From assembly GCA_004431415.1 (NCBI GenBank), contig QPMI01000152.1, forward strand, positions 62,001-126,000: DNA of 64,000 bases. The letters are read 5' to 3'. Of the stretch, positions 32,352 through 44,013 are shown piece after piece. Numbering within the stretch: the stretch's first letter is position 1; each line of letters starts with the position of its first letter. The stretch comes from Cyanophora paradoxa. Its lineage: Eukaryota; Glaucocystophyceae; Cyanophorales; Cyanophoraceae. A program made the position numbers and the translations under genes. A model generated the notes under the pieces. The model was not told the origin of the DNA and did not search any database. It saw only the letters and a list, made by a program, of their open reading frames with translations.

Positions 32352-34905
32352 TCAGCGGGGGCCGGAGGGGGCCGGGGTGGACGCGGAGGGCCCGCCTGCG
32401 CGGGCGAGGTCGGCGGCGAGGCGCGTGCCGTCCTCCTCCTCCGTCGTGGCCGCCATCTTGTTCAGCGTCTCCTGCCGCCCCGGTCGCCCGGCCCTCGAGG
32501 GGGCGCGGGGGGCGGAGGGGCGGGGGGCGGGGGGACCTGCTCCCGCGGGTGCGCGTTGGAGAGGTGCGAGTTGAGCTGCCAGACCTGCGTCGGCCCAGGC
32601 CTCAGGGGGGTGGGGCGGAGGGCGGGGCGGGGCGGGGCGGGGCGGGGCGCGCCTTGATCGTCCCGCACGAGTCGCCCGTCGCCAGCATGTCCGGCATCCT
32701 GCGCGGGGGTCAGGAGGGCTGGGGCGCCGGGCGGGGGCGGGGCGGGGCGGGCCGCGGGTTGAAGGCGACGGCGTAGACGGGGAGGCGGCGCTGCTGGTCG
32801 CCGCCCTCGAGGCGCACGTCCCCGGCCTCCAGCCGCACGCTCGGCTGCAGCGCCGACTCCTCCAGGTCGTACACGTACGCCATCCCGTCCCCCGCCGCCG
32901 CCGCGAACACCAGCGGCCGCGAGCGGGACCACTGCACCGCGTAGACGCAGCGCGGGCTCGGCTCCAGCGTGAGGAGCGGGCGGCGCTGGAGCATGTGGTA
33001 GACGCGGACGGCGCCGTCGGCGGAGCCCGTGAGGAAGACGTTGCGGTGGAAGGGCGAGGTGTCGGCGTCGTGGACGGCCCCCGAGTGCCCCGCGAACGTG
33101 AACTTGATCGGCGTCGTGAAGGTGATCTTGGGCGGCGGCGCGTCCGGCTTGGGGGCCACGGGGGCCCCCACCCCCGAGGAGAAGCACTTGTACACGGAGC
33201 CGGTCTCCGTCCCCACCACGTACGTCGTCCGGTCCTGCTTCGAGAACGAGAGCGCCGTCCCTGCCCGCCCGTGTGAGCCACGGGCGGGCGGGAGGGCGGG
33301 GCGGGCGGCAGGGCCGGGCGGACCGCCGCGGATGACGGAGCGGGCGGCGCTGCGGCGGGGCCCGTCGTCGTCGTCGTCGGCCTTCTTCGACTCGCCTTCC
33401 CGCGGCTCCAGCTTGGCCCTGCGCCCGCGCCTCGGCGGGGCGACCTGGCCGGCGGGGCGGGGCGGGGCGGGGGGCACCCGTCGATGGGGTGCGCGACTGC
33501 GTTCTTGAGGGACCAAATGAGCACGCGCCCGTCCGTCGAGACCGTCGCCAGCTGCGCCGCCGCTCGCGGGGCGCGCCGGGGGGCGAGCGGGGCGGGGCGG
33601 GGCGCGCGCCTTGTCCCACTGGCGCTCCCGGACGTCGTAGAGCCACTCGATCTTCATGATGGCCTCGCGGTGCGAGATCTCGGTCACGCGCGACTGCCCG
33701 ATCCGCTGCTCGTCCGTCCGCGCCAGGTCGAACAGGAAGAGGTCCCCTGCGCGCGCACCCGCCCCGCCCGCCCCGTGAGCCAGCGGCGGCGGCGGGGCGG
33801 GGCGGGGCGGGGCGGGGCGGAGGGGCGGGGCGGGCGCGCCGTTGAAGCCGCCGGCGGCGAGGATGGAGGGCTTCTCGGGGTGGAAGGCGCAGCTCATCAG
33901 GCAGCACTGGCCCGCCGCACGCGTCAGCGGCGGGGGCGGGGGGAGGGGGGGAGAGAGGGTACGGCTCACGGGGACTTCGATGCTGGTGTCGGCCTTGGTG
34001 GGGACCATCGTGCGCCGGCCGACGTTCCAGGTGCGGAGGGCGCTGCGGTGCGCGCAGCTGCCCTTGTGGTCGAACTTGCCGTACCTGCCGCCCCGTGAGG
34101 CGGGCGCGGCGGGGCGCGCGGAGCACCGCGGCGCACGCGACGGCGACGGTCCAGCCGGTGGCGTTCCAGGAGAGGGCGGCGGCGGGGAACTCGGAGCGGG
34201 CGGCGTCGTCCTCGGGGTCCCCCTGCTGCTTCAGCAGCTGCTTGGCCGCCTCGTCGTCCTCTGCCGCCGCCGCCGGTGCCGCCGGCCGGTGGTACAGCCT
34301 GTGCAGGCAACGAACCTCGCCCCGCTCCTGCTCCCACACCACGTCGTAGTCTGCGCCCGCCGGCGATCACAGGGGAGCCGCGCGGCCCGCCGCGTCCAGC
34401 TAAGCGCGTTAGCCTTAGCTACGGACGCGTGTACACCCTTGCGCTCTAGCGGCGACTTCGGGCGCGTTGTTGCGAGTCCGGAGGCGCCGCAGCGATCATT
34501 TTGGGGCGATGGATGGGGGAGCCGTGAGGGGCGGAGGGGCGAGTCGCACCCTGGAAGGCCCGGCTCCTCGCGTTGACCTCAAGCTGCTGCTCGACGTCGG
34601 GCGCCACGCGGCGCAGGAAGTCCTGCAGTTCCCGCGAGTTCGGGTCGGTGTTTTTGGACGAGCGCACGGCCGACGCGTCGGTCTGGACCTGTGGGCGCGA
34701 CGCCTGAGCGCAGAGTAGCTCACGAGCAGCCGTTGGCGCGGACCTCCACGCTCAGTTTGTGCAAGGTCTGGATTTCGACGTCGTAGAGCTCCTGCTCCTC
34801 AGTCTGGGCCTGGGCGCTCCGCAGGGAGCGGTTGGTGCGCCATGTCGACGGGACATCCACATCTCCAGCGTTCGCGTCCCCAAAGTTCGCCAGGTAGAGG
34901 GGCAT
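32352..34905 (-). CDS. WDR34: WDR34-like cytoplasmic dynein-2 intermediate chain (IFT dynein)
   Basis: The product is a WD40 intermediate chain of dynein-2, the retrograde intraflagellar transport motor. The start is ATG at 34905 (MPLYLANFGDANAGD). The exon at 34550-34690 gives VQTDASAVRSSKNTDPNS and a region of DFLRRVAPDVEQQLEVNA type. WD-repeat exons follow: CAFHPEKPSILAAGGFNG, TEISHREAIMKIEWLYDV, QLATVSTDGRVLIWSL, TTYVVGTETGSVYKCF and IKFTFAGHSGAVHDADTSPF. They continue with HRNVFLTGSADGAVRVYHML, VYAVQWSRSRPLVFAAAAGD and MLATGDSCGTIK with VWQLNSHL. The 'SPFHRN-x-FL' and 'SPVRPLVFAAA' type words are specific to WDR34 among intermediate chains. The stop is TGA at 32352-32354. Introns of about 60-90 nt separate nearly every WD unit. 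This is the strongest evidence in the window for a cilium with retrograde IFT. Confidence 0.85.
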
Positions 34906-35127
34906 GGCGCCGCCTCTAGCTCGCGGCCTCCCGGGGCGCTCTAGATCGAGGCCACCTCTATATGAGCCCTTTACTCGACTCCGGGGGTCTGGTCTGCTGA
35001 GCCGGGAGAGCTGCGAGCGCGGCCTTGCCGGGTACGCTGCACTTGCGCTGCGGGCATGGCGGCGGCCACGGTTACGCCGCCAACTGCCTGCTCGGCGTGC
35101 TCGTCATCATGCTGTAGAGTATGTAAC
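34906..35127. promoter_or_regulatory. Divergent promoter between WDR34-like and BTB genes
   Basis: This 222-bp interval separates opposed start codons. It includes CTATATGAGC at 34960-34969, a weak TATA-like word. The promoter role is inferred from layout. Confidence 0.45.
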
Positions 35128-37906
35128 ATGTTGCACGAAGCGTTTCAAAGCGGGGAGATGAGGTGCCTTTTCTCGATCCAGCGTTCGCGCCCCGCTGACC
35201 GCCCCGGCTCAGCGATATCACGGTCACCGTGTGCATTCCCGGTAGCGACAGCCGGGCATATGCGCTGCACAAGCTGGTTCTGATGCAAAGGTGCTTCTGC
35301 GATCCGTTTCTCGACGTCTAGCTGCAGGTGGCGGGGCCAGCTTTTAGCCATGTTTAGACATTCTAGCGCTTGCATATGTTGTTCTCGTGCGTGTGCGGGT
35401 GCGCGCGCTTAATCCTCGCGCAGCCCCTTCTTCCGCGCCATGCTCCGAGGCTGCTGGAAGGAGAGCGAGGCCTCCCAGCTGGTGCGACCCTTCTCCTGTT
35501 CAGGGCGCCCGACAGCCTCGCCTCGCCCGTGGGGGCGGGGCGCGTGCTGCGAGAGCGCGGCGGGGCAGCGGGGAGCTGACGGCGGGGCGCAGGAGCTGCA
35601 GATTGACGACCCGAACATCACGCGGGAAGCGGTGACCATGGCGCTCGAGTCGCTGTACCACGAGGGCGCCGTCGAGCTCACCCCCTGGAACCAGTACCAG
35701 GGTGCGCCCGCCGCGCCGCGCGCCGCCGCGCTGCGCGGTCGGTGGCGAGCGAGCGAGCGACGCGGGGGCGGGCAGTGATGGCGGCGGCGGAGTACCTGCA
35801 GATCCAGCACCTGCAGGAGCGGTGCCTGGACTTCATCGTCAGGAACGTCGGCGTCGCCACCGTCATCGACGCAATCCAGGCCCGCCCCGCCCCGCCCCGC
35901 CCCGCGCACCGCGCCCCTCTCCTGCAGCGGCCGAGCGGGCGGGCCGCAGTTCGCGCACCGCTCGCAGTGCCGGACGGAGCTGCTTAAGGGCTGCTCGGCC
36001 TGGCTGAAGCGGCACCTGCCGGCGCTGGCGCGCACCGAGCAGTTCTGCCGCATCCCCGTCGACGTCTTCGCCGAGCTCATCGGGTGCGGCGCCCCGCCCC
36101 AGCTCCTCGAGGCGGCCGCTGAGAGGGTGCGGGCGCCCCTCTCTGCTCAGGGCGGACGACCTGTGGGTGCGGGACGAGTTCGAGCGCTTCCGCCTCGCCC
36201 GCCAGTTCGCCCTCCAGCGCGTCGAGGCCGAGCGCCTCCGCGCCCCCTCCCCGCGCGGCCCCGGCCGCCCGCCCGCCGCGGGGCCCGCCGAGCCGCCCCC
36301 CGGCGCCGACGGGGTCGCCGTGGAGGGCAGCGACCCGCACTGCTCCGACGCCGCCGCCGACGAGGCCCCGGCCGCCCCGCCCCGGCCGCCCCGGCGGCCG
36401 CCGGCCGCCGCGGCACCGGCCTCCGGCCCGAGGCGCGCGGCAGCAGGCGCCCGTCCGGGGCGGCGATGCAGGCGGGTCAGGGGGCGGCGCCGGCGGCGGC
36501 GCAGGCGGCGGCGGCGGGGCCGTCGGAGGCGCCGCGGGCGCTGATAGACCTGTCGGAGGGCCCGCCGCTGCTGGAGCGCGAGGAGGGGCGGCAGTTCGCC
36601 CCCGTGTTCGCGGGGGTTCACCTCTTCCACCTGCAGGCCTCCGAGATGAAGGAGGTCGTCTCGGTGCGCCGTACCCCCCGGCAGCATCCCTCTCCAGCCG
36701 AGGCGACGCGGGCCCCCGCGGCCCCCTTTGCAGTCGCGGATGCTGCGGCAGGCGGACATCGACGAGGTGTACCGCTACAGCTACCACCTCCTCGCCGGCA
36801 TGCTCGACGAGTCCATGCGGGTGAGCGTGGCCAGCCGGCAGGCCCCGCCGGCGCCGCCGCCCTGCTGAGGCCGCGCGCGCGCGCGCGATCAGACGGAGCG
36901 GCACTACGCGCGCTTCGGGTTCGAGTTCCCCAACATCGCCGAGCTCGAGCTCGGCGAGCACAGGTGCCGTCCCGCCCTCAACCTCCCCCGCCGCGCCGCC
37001 CGAGCGGCGCGCAGGGACGGGCCCGACTTCTTGTTCGCGGGGAGCGTGTGGCACGTCCGCGTGCAGTTCGACATCAACGAGGAGATGAATCAGGCCCGCC
37101 CGCCCGCCCGCCCGCGAGCCAGGGCTCGAGCGTTCCCCCCTCTGACGCGGGGGAGGGGAGCAGGAGGTGTGGCTGGCGTGCGACCTGTACCGGAAGGAGG
37201 CGGAGACGGCGGCGACGGGCCCCTTCCGCAACTGCAACCAGGAGCACTGCGTCCGCTACAGTGCGCCCCGGCCCCGCCCCGGCCCCCGCCGCTCGGCCCT
37301 CCCGAGCCCACCGCCCTTGGCAGAGTTCATCTTCCTGGCGGCGCACGAGGGGGGCGCGGGGGGCGCCCAGCAGCTCCTTACCACCGCCGACCGCCCCGCC
37401 CCCGCCCCCGACGCCCCCTGCCCCGCCCCCGCCTCCTCGCTACCCCCCTCCTCCTCCAGCCCAGCGCCCGGCATTCCTCCCGCCGTCCCCCCGCGCCCCG
37501 GAGCCCCCGGGGCCCCCCTGGGCCCCAGCGGGCCCGGCCGTCCGAGGTCGCCGGTGTCGGGACAGGGCCCGCAGCCGCCGGGGCCGGCGGGGGCGCGGGC
37601 GGCGGAGGCGGAGCGGGAGGTGGAGAGCGAGATCTTCGAGGACGAGCACGTCTTCAACTTCGAGCACGAGAGCCACTGGCGCGCTGCCCGCGCCCCGCGC
37701 CCGGTTCCTCTGCCCCCCGCTGACAAGGCACACGCGCGGGCGCCCCCGCAGGGGCCTCTTCTACATCGAGCGGGAGCGGATGGCGCCCTACCTCGTCGAC
37801 GGCCGCCACCTTCGCATCATCTGTCCGCCCCGCCCGCCCCGCCCCTCAAAGCGAAGCGCGGCCCTCACCCGGCCGCGCCGCAGGCATGATGAAGCACGTG
37901 AGCTAG
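35128..37906 (+). CDS. BTB-BACK domain protein with unassigned C-terminal beta domain
   Basis: BTB-BACK proteins are often substrate adaptors of Cullin-3 ubiquitin ligases. The start is ATG at 35128, and the spliced product begins MLHEAFQSGEMSDITVTVC. Then come YALHKLVLMQ, PFFRAMLRGCWKESE and ITREAVTMALESLYHEGAVE (BTB). These are followed by EYLQIQHLQERCLDFIVRNV and VIDAIQFAHRSQCRTELLKG, with CSAWL (BACK). After a Pro/Ala-rich linker, the C-terminal half has IDEVYRYSYHLLAGMLDES, YARFGFEFPNIAELELGE, SVWHVRVQFDINEEMNQEVW and EFIFLAAHE. This beta-rich region resembles a MATH-like or other sandwich but I cannot name it. It ends RIICMMKHVS at TAG 37904-37906. Two introns (35880-35949, 37094-37163) use GC donors. 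Confidence 0.75.
35880..35949 (+). other. GC-AG intron
   Basis: The exon VIDAIQ ends AATCCAG. The intron starts GCCCGCCCCG and ends GGGCCGCAG. The next exon FAHRSQCRTELL continues the BACK helix in phase 0. A GT alternative (GTCATCGACG) would delete six residues from the helix. Confidence 0.7.
37094..37163 (+). other. GC-AG intron
   Basis: The exon FDINEEMNQ ends AATCAG. The intron begins GCCCGCCCGC, contains CTGACGCGG and ends GGGAGCAG. The next exon starts EVWLACDLYRKEAE in phase 0. Confidence 0.75.
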
Positions 37907-39075
37907 GGGCTCGAGGCCCGGCGCGGGGCAAGAAGGTGGTTTCAGGATGAGACGGCGGCCAGCGAAGCGGGTGCCCCTAGCGCCGCGGCTGGTGGGGGCC
38001 TTCAGGTTCTTTAGGGTGGCGGTACTCCGTTCGGAGTCCCTCCGGTGGCAGGCTGGCGGCTAAGCCAGCTGGGTGCCCTTTCGGGCCGAAGTAGTCGTGA
38101 GCAGTAAGCCCCGAAGTATCCTCTGCCACATCCGCTTCGATGGCCGATGTTTTTCACGTTTGAAGTATCGCGAGGCCATTTTCTCTTGCTCTGAAACCGA
38201 AATTCTTTGCCAAAGGCCGTGGTCAAAAACCCGTCACATGAATAGCTCGGGCGAGTTGGTGGGATCCGGCAGAAAGCGAAGCCTGACTGACGCTAAAGCT
38301 TTGCTGACGTGTACCGCGTACGCTGACGCGCGCGGGCCGCCAAACGCCGAGCTCGGAGGGCAGCCGTTGCGTACGTGGCGCAGTTGGCCTCGACGTCGCT
38401 CGGGCTCGCAGGCCGTCAGACGCTTGCTACTGGGCCATAGCAGCCTCCGGTAGCTCGTAGCGCCCGCGGGCCTGCCCCGGCCGCGGGCCGCACCACCGCC
38501 GTCAGTTACGCCGAATCGCGTACCCTAGCAAAAGGACTTCTCGCGCTTCTGGGCGCTAGCCGAGCTTTTCGGCACTTCTCGAACATGTTCTGCAATTTGG
38601 ATGCGTTTCTGCACGCGGCGCGGCAGCTCACGCTTGTATGCCGCTGCGCGGCTTCCCGGCGAGCTCGCGGTCGCCTAGCTCCCGCGCCGCAGCTTTCGTC
38701 TGAGCGCACACACTGTGACACAACACTTGCAAGTCGTTCTGCGTCGTTCTACGCGTGTGTCTGTGATGGCTCGGTGTTCGCAGTACCTGACCAGGACACC
38801 TGGCCTTCAACGCTGAATCAACTCCGTGCGGACGCGTGTAACGATCGCATTCGGCGTTCTCTGAAACGGGCCCCGCATTAGACTCGCGCAGACTCGCGCA
38901 CTGCGCGAACCGCGGCCCCATGGACCCTGAGGTTGGTTGACCCTTGAACGCATGGTGACCTAACCAGGTAAATTGATAAATTCACCTGACAAGTCATAGG
39001 ACCTCCCTTCTGCAGCTCGAGCTTCCCCAGCTGCACTCCATTTTCTGCGAACGTGGGCGCTGTGCACAGGCGCGC
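37907..39075. other. Intergenic region
   Basis: The frames here are broken and codon use is unlike the genes. A short inverted word, ACTCCGTTCGGAGT, occurs near 38025-38038. I see no supported gene, repeat family or RNA in the segment. Confidence 0.5.
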
Positions 39076-41467
39076 ATGCCCGAAGCGATGCAGGACTGCA
39101 GTTCGAGCTCGAATGCGGCAGCGGCAGCCGCGCCTCCTGCGTCCCTTGGAGCTGCGGTTTCCGGGCTCGAGCTCGCTGCGACGGCGCCGCCTCCGGTGCG
39201 CGTACTCCGCCGCGCCTGCGCCGGCGACGCGGTATCGAGCCTGACGCCGCCGCCGTTGCGCCCGCGCAGGCACGCGTGCTGCAGCTGCGCGGGAAGGGCA
39301 GGGGCGCCCTCGTACCCGCCGCGGTGCCCTACAGGATCCTGACGGGCGAGCGGTACGCGCCGCCCCGCCGGCCCCGCCGGCGATGCGCCGAGTCGCTGCG
39401 GCGCTGAGTCTCACGCGTATGCGCGGGCGGCAGGTTGTACGTCGAGCTGCTGGCGGGGGCGCGGATCGACGGCGACATCACGGCCGTGCGGGTCTTCGAC
39501 GTGGGCGGGGCGGGACCTCCCGTGGAGCTCAGCATCCACGTCCCGTACGTGCCGCGCTCCTTCCCTTTCCCCCGCCCCCGCCGCGCCGGCCGGCCGCCGA
39601 CTCCGCGCGGTGGCGGCAGGTACAACGACGAGGACGGGCTGCCACTGGAGGGGACCTACACGCTCGGGGAGCGCATCTGGCGGAACCGCGCCGGCATCAC
39701 CGGCGACACGTTCGAGTGCCCCAAGGGCGTCCGCAAGTCCGTCGAGCGGGGCGAGGGCGTCCTCTCCGGCTGCTCCCGCTTCAGCTTCAAGACGCCGCCG
39801 AACTGCGGGCCGTACGCCGGGCGCGCCTGCCGCATAGTTTTCTACCACGGGCCGGCGGGGGCGCCGCCCCAGCCCCTCGTCGCCCTCGGGCCCTGCACCT
39901 TCAAGAGCCCCAAGAAGGCCGCCGGTGCGCGCCCGGACTCCTCCGCCCGCGCTCGCTTCCCCCTCCGCGCTCACCCCTCCGCAGCGCCGAGGAGAGAGGG
40001 GGGCGCGCCTTTTCCCCAGGCCGTCTCGCCCTCGAGCCCGAGCCCGAGCGCCTCTTCGGGGGCGCCGGCGCCGTCCCAGGCCGCCCAGGAATCCGGTACC
40101 CCTTCCCTGCCCCTCCTCTCCCCGCCCGCGACCGCTCTTTTTTTTTAGGGGCGTGTGCGCAGCGGCGCTCGCAGGGGCGGGGCGCGGGAACGGGAGGAAG
40201 CGTCGGGGCGGGGCGGGGGGCGGCCGGGGCCGGGGCCGCGGGGCGGCGCGGGGCGCGGGGCGGAGGAAACGACGGAAGGAGGAGGAGGCGGAGGAGGAGG
40301 AGGAGGAGGAGGAGAGCGCCGAGTCGGACTCGGGCTGTCCGACGAGGAGGAGGAGGAAGGGGGGCGTTCGAGGGCTCGGAGTCAGAGGACGAGGAGGACG
40401 AGGAAGAGGCGCGGGCCCCGCGCCCCGGCGCCCGCCTCCCCGCGCCGGGGCTGCCGCGCCGACTCCGCGGCGCCGCGGCGCCGGCGCCGGCGGGCGAGGA
40501 CGAGGCCGGGGCGCGAAGAAGGCGGGCCGGCGGGCATGCACCGGCGCGCGGGGCGAGCCGGCTCCGCACGCCGCGGAAGCCGCGGGGCGCGTGGCGGCGG
40601 CGGCGGAGGCGGTGGAGCGCGGGACGAGCGAGGAAGAGGGGAGGAGGGCCGCGCGGACTCGCCCGAGGGGCCGCGTGCGCCCCGCGCCCCGCCCCCGCCC
40701 CCGCCTCGCAGCGCCGGCCCGCCGCTGAGGCGGGGCGGGGGCAGCCGTGTGGGGCGACGGATCCGGAGAGGAAACGGACGACGACAGTAGCGAGGCGGAG
40801 TGCGGGGGGCCGGCGCCCCGCCGTCCCGCCCTCCGCCCCGCCGCTCCCCGTCAGCCGCCGCGGCGCCCTCCCCGTGCACCTCGCCCGGGCGCGCCCTCCG
40901 CGCTCCAGCGGCCCCGGCGCCCTGGCGGCCCTCCTCGCCTCGCGAAATGAAGGTTTCGGCACGGCGGGAGGCGGCGCCTCGCCGGCGGCGGCCTCCTCCC
41001 CCACCGGGCCACGGCTAGCGGCCGTGGCGCTCGACGTGTGGGGGCCCCTCGCGACGGGGCGCCGGCGGCCGGCCCCCCCGCCCTCCGGGGCGCCCCGCGC
41101 CCCCGCCTCCTTCTCCGCGGAGCAGTTCCCCGCCACCATGGGGGGCCTCCCGGGGGCGTTTTCGGCCCCGCTCCACCAGCCGGCGCCCGCCCCCCGCCCC
41201 GACCCCGCCCCGCCCTTTCCAATCGAGGCCGCGGCCGCGCTGGGTCGGCCGGGGTCCCCCTGGGGGCTCGGTCCGAACCTGGGCCTGCCCGAGGCGGGGG
41301 CTCTAGATCTCCCCCCGCCTTCCCCCTACCTCGAGGGGCTCGACGAGGCGGTACCCCTGCGCATGCCCTTCGGCACGGGCCTCTCCCGCGCCGCCCAAAT
41401 GCAGCTCGAGCTCGTGTACATGTCCGGCGGGGCGCCGGGCCTCGCTGGCGCCCGCGGACTTCCGTGA
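39076..41467 (+). CDS. Unrecognised protein with one conserved-looking N-terminal domain
   Basis: No family was recognised. The first ATG in the supported frame is 39076 (MPEAMQDCSSSSNA). Joined exons give a compact domain: ARVLQLRGKGRGALVPAAVP then YRILTGER, LYVELLAGARIDGDITAVRV, GPPVELSIH, YNDEDGLPLEGTYTLGERIW, NRAGITGDTFECPKGVRKSV, SRFSFKTPPNCGPYAGRAC and RIVFYHGPAG. This looks like a beta-sandwich ligand- or DNA-binding domain. About 350 residues of low-complexity Arg/Gly/Ala and Glu-rich sequence follow, then a Pro-rich C terminus with LALDVWGPLA, FSAEQFPATMGGLPGAFSA and MPFGTGLSRAAQMQLELVYM, ending LAGARGLP at 41467. The combination of one folded domain and long disordered acidic and basic stretches would fit a nuclear regulator, but that is speculation. 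Splice choices in the low-complexity middle (40150-40950) are uncertain. Confidence 0.5.
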
Positions 41468-41977
41468 TTCGGCCTCCGCCCAGCTCCTTCAACCTTTAGC
41501 TTCGCTCTCTTCAAGATGTAGAAGAGCAGTGTGCAGACAGATTCGAATTTCGCCGAGTCGCGTGGATTTCGAGTACATGTGATTTTGAAAGTCTTGCAAT
41601 ACACAATGTACAGATGTTGCCGAGCCTCAGGCCCTGAGGGCCTCGGCCCGGCGGAGACGGAGCCGGCCGCAGGCTCAGCGGCTGCAGGCTTCAAGGCTTG
41701 GCACCTAGAATCCGCCGGCCCGCGCGGCTGCCGGCGCCGCAGTGCGCATGCAGGCTTGGCTTTGGCTTTTGGCTTGACACCTAGAATCCGCCGAGGTCAG
41801 CCCCTTCAGCCTTCCCCCGCTTCAAGATCTAGAGTGTTCAGATAGATTTGAATGTCGCGTGAATGTCGAGTACATGTACATGTAATCATACTATGATAGA
41901 AATCTTGCAATACACAATCTGCAGATGTATAGCGGAGGCGGCTGCATGCGCAGCTGCAGTCTGCAGCTGGGCGACGG
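41468..41977. other. Convergent 3' intergenic region with duplicated block
   Basis: No coding sequence is supported. The interval is occupied by two diverged copies of a block of about 110 bp and a shorter repeat, given as a separate feature. It lies between the stops of the unrecognised gene and the GH16 gene. Confidence 0.6.
41509..41930 (+). repeat. Duplicated 3'-flank block (two diverged copies)
   Basis: Copies at about 41509-41618 and 41820-41930 share the ordered words CTTCAAGAT, TCGAGTACATGT, TCTTGCAATACACAAT and CAGATGT. Between them CACCTAGAATCCGCCG occurs twice (41702-41717 and 41779-41794). Confidence 0.75.
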
Positions 41978-43962
41978 CTAGGCGGGGAGCTGGGTGACCC
42001 GGACCCAGTCGACCTGCATCTCCCTGCGCCGCGAAAGGGACGCGCCCTTTTAGCCGGGCGTGCTCGGGCGCAGAAGGAAGGGCTCTGACCGCTCGGTGCC
42101 GCCGGAGGCGGGGTTGGAGCGCCAGCCGTCGGCCCAGGCGCCGCGCGCCGCCCAGAACTCGTTGACGGCGGCCGGGGAGGCGTTGCCCCAGGGCTTGGCC
42201 CCGACGCCGTCCGGGAAGTAGCCGTTGGTGCCCCCGACGGCGAGGTTCAGGATCAGGTAGAACTCCCGGTCGAACGGCGCCCCCGGGCCCCTGCGCCGCG
42301 CCCTCGATCCGACGGGGGTACAGGAAGGCGGGGCGCTCACCGGCCGGCCCAGGGGTTCGCGAGGTCGGTCAGGTTCCACCCTGCGCGAGCGCGCCGCCAG
42401 GCCGGGCTTAGGGCGGGGCGGGCTCGAGCGGACAGAAGAGCGGGCGGGCACCGCCGCGCTCCCAGAAGGGTACGTCGAAGGGGACGTCGAGGAGGCGGTG
42501 CGCCTCGTCGTCCGCGTCCACGTACGTCCGCAGGCCCTGTACCCGGGGGGGGGGGGGGGGGGGGCATTGCAAGGCGCGGCGGGGGGAGGGGCGGAGGGAG
42601 GGGCGGGGGGAGGGGCGGGGGGGGGCGCGCCCGCTCGGTCCAGACGAGGCCGAAGGTGTGGAAGTCGTCCGCCCACGTGCGCCCCCCCGGCGCCGCCCGC
42701 GTCACGTGCGTCTTCGGGTACCCGTTCTCCGGCCAGAAGGGGCCTGCGCCGAGACTTGGGAGGGGCGGGAGGGGCGGGGCGCAGGGGCGGGGCACCCCAG
42801 TGGAGGGTGGAGCCGATCGTGTCGCAGCCGGCGGGGTAGGGGGGCGGGTTCCCCCGCGACTCCACGATGTCGATCTCCCCGCTGCCGGCGAGGCGGCCGT
42901 CACTCGGAGACCAGCGACGAAGCGCTGGCCCGGGCGGGCGGGGGCGGGGCGTGGGGGCGGACCTGGCGGGCCACTTGCCGTAGGCGGAGTCGCGGGGCAT
43001 CATCCAGATGGCGGGCCAGAGCCACTCCCCGCGCGGCATCCGCGCCCGCACCTCCACCTCGAGGGGCGTCAGGGGCGGGGTCGGGGGGGTGGGGGGAGGG
43101 GGGGGGGGGGGGTAGGGGCGCACGCGGCCGTACTTGAAGGCGAAGGAGTCCTTCGTTCGCAGGCGCGCCGATGTGACGGGGTTCTGCGGGGAGGGCGGCG
43201 CCTTGGGCGGGGCCGAGCGCGGGAGAGGAGACGAGGGGAACGGGCGCACGACGACGTTGCCGTGCTTCGGGTCCCGGAGGCACCTGCCGGGAGCGCCCGC
43301 CCGCTCGCCCGGACTCCGAACCGAAGGGCCCGAGGCGGCCGCGCGCACCCGTAGAAGTTGCTGTCCGTGCAGTCGCTCCCGAGGTCGAGGACGGTGGTCG
43401 AGATGTCCCCGAGCCAGTCCTGCGTGAGCGTGGGGCGGATGTGCAGCACGCCCCGCCCGCCCTCGCTCGTCACGTAGCTGCCCCGCGTCGTGCCGTCGCG
43501 ATCAGCTCGAGGGGCACGGCGCGGGCCGGCCCGCCCGCCCACCTGTTCGTCCGGTTGTTCACGTACACCTGGCGGAGGGGCGTGAGCTGAGCGCCGGCGA
43601 GCGGAAAGACCGCCGGATTTAGAGCGCGCCTGGAACTCCCAGTTGCCGCCGCCCGAGGCCGTGATCTCGTGCTGCCAGCGCCGCGTGTCCAGCTCCGTGA
43701 AGTCGTCGAAGAAGAGAACCCGCTCGCCCGCCGGAGGCGCTGGAGTCGCCATCGGCGTCGGCGGCAGCGTCGGCGTCACCGGTTGCGCCGGCGCGGGCTT
43801 CCGGGCGGCCGCTGCGAAGCTGGCCGGTCGAGCGTCGCCGGCGCCCTCGTCCGCCGGCGCGTCACAGTGGACGCCGCGGGTTGCGCTCGCTGCAACCAGG
43901 ACGATGCAGAGAAGCCAACCGTTAACCGGCGTACGCATCCAGGCGAGAGAAGCACCCAGCAC
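41978..43962 (-). CDS. Secreted GH16 family endo-beta-glucanase (laminarinase type)
   Basis: This is a glycoside hydrolase family 16 enzyme, expected to cleave beta-1,3(-1,4)-glucans outside the cell or in the endomembrane system. The N terminus has a signal peptide: hydrophobic NGWLLCIVLVAASATRGVHC after MRTP. A Pro/Ala linker follows, then FFDDFTELDTRRWQHEIT, VLHIRPTLTQDWLGD, CTDSNFYG, RLRTKDSFAFKYGRV, RARMPRGEWLWPAIWMMP, the catalytic motif GEIDIVESRGN, DDFHTFGLVWTE, FYLILNLAVGGTNGYFPDG and a last exon MQVDWVRVTQLPA. Both catalytic Glu residues of E-I-D-x-x-E are intact. The 'RPTL...CT...FYGC' and 'GWLWPAIWM' words place it near the beta-1,3-glucan-binding/laminarinase group. The stop is TAG at 41978-41980. 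The start is 43962, or 43938 if the second Met begins the signal peptide. The gene is divergent from the U-box gene. Confidence 0.85.
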
Positions 43963-44013
43963 GGGGCGTACCCCCCAGGTCCAGCATTTCTGAGCATTGC
44001 AGGATCACGGGGC
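43963..44013. promoter_or_regulatory. Very short divergent promoter
   Basis: Only 51 bp (75 bp with the alternative GH16 Met) separate the GH16 and U-box start codons. Promoters and 5' UTRs of the two genes must overlap each other or the coding sequence. Confidence 0.5.
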
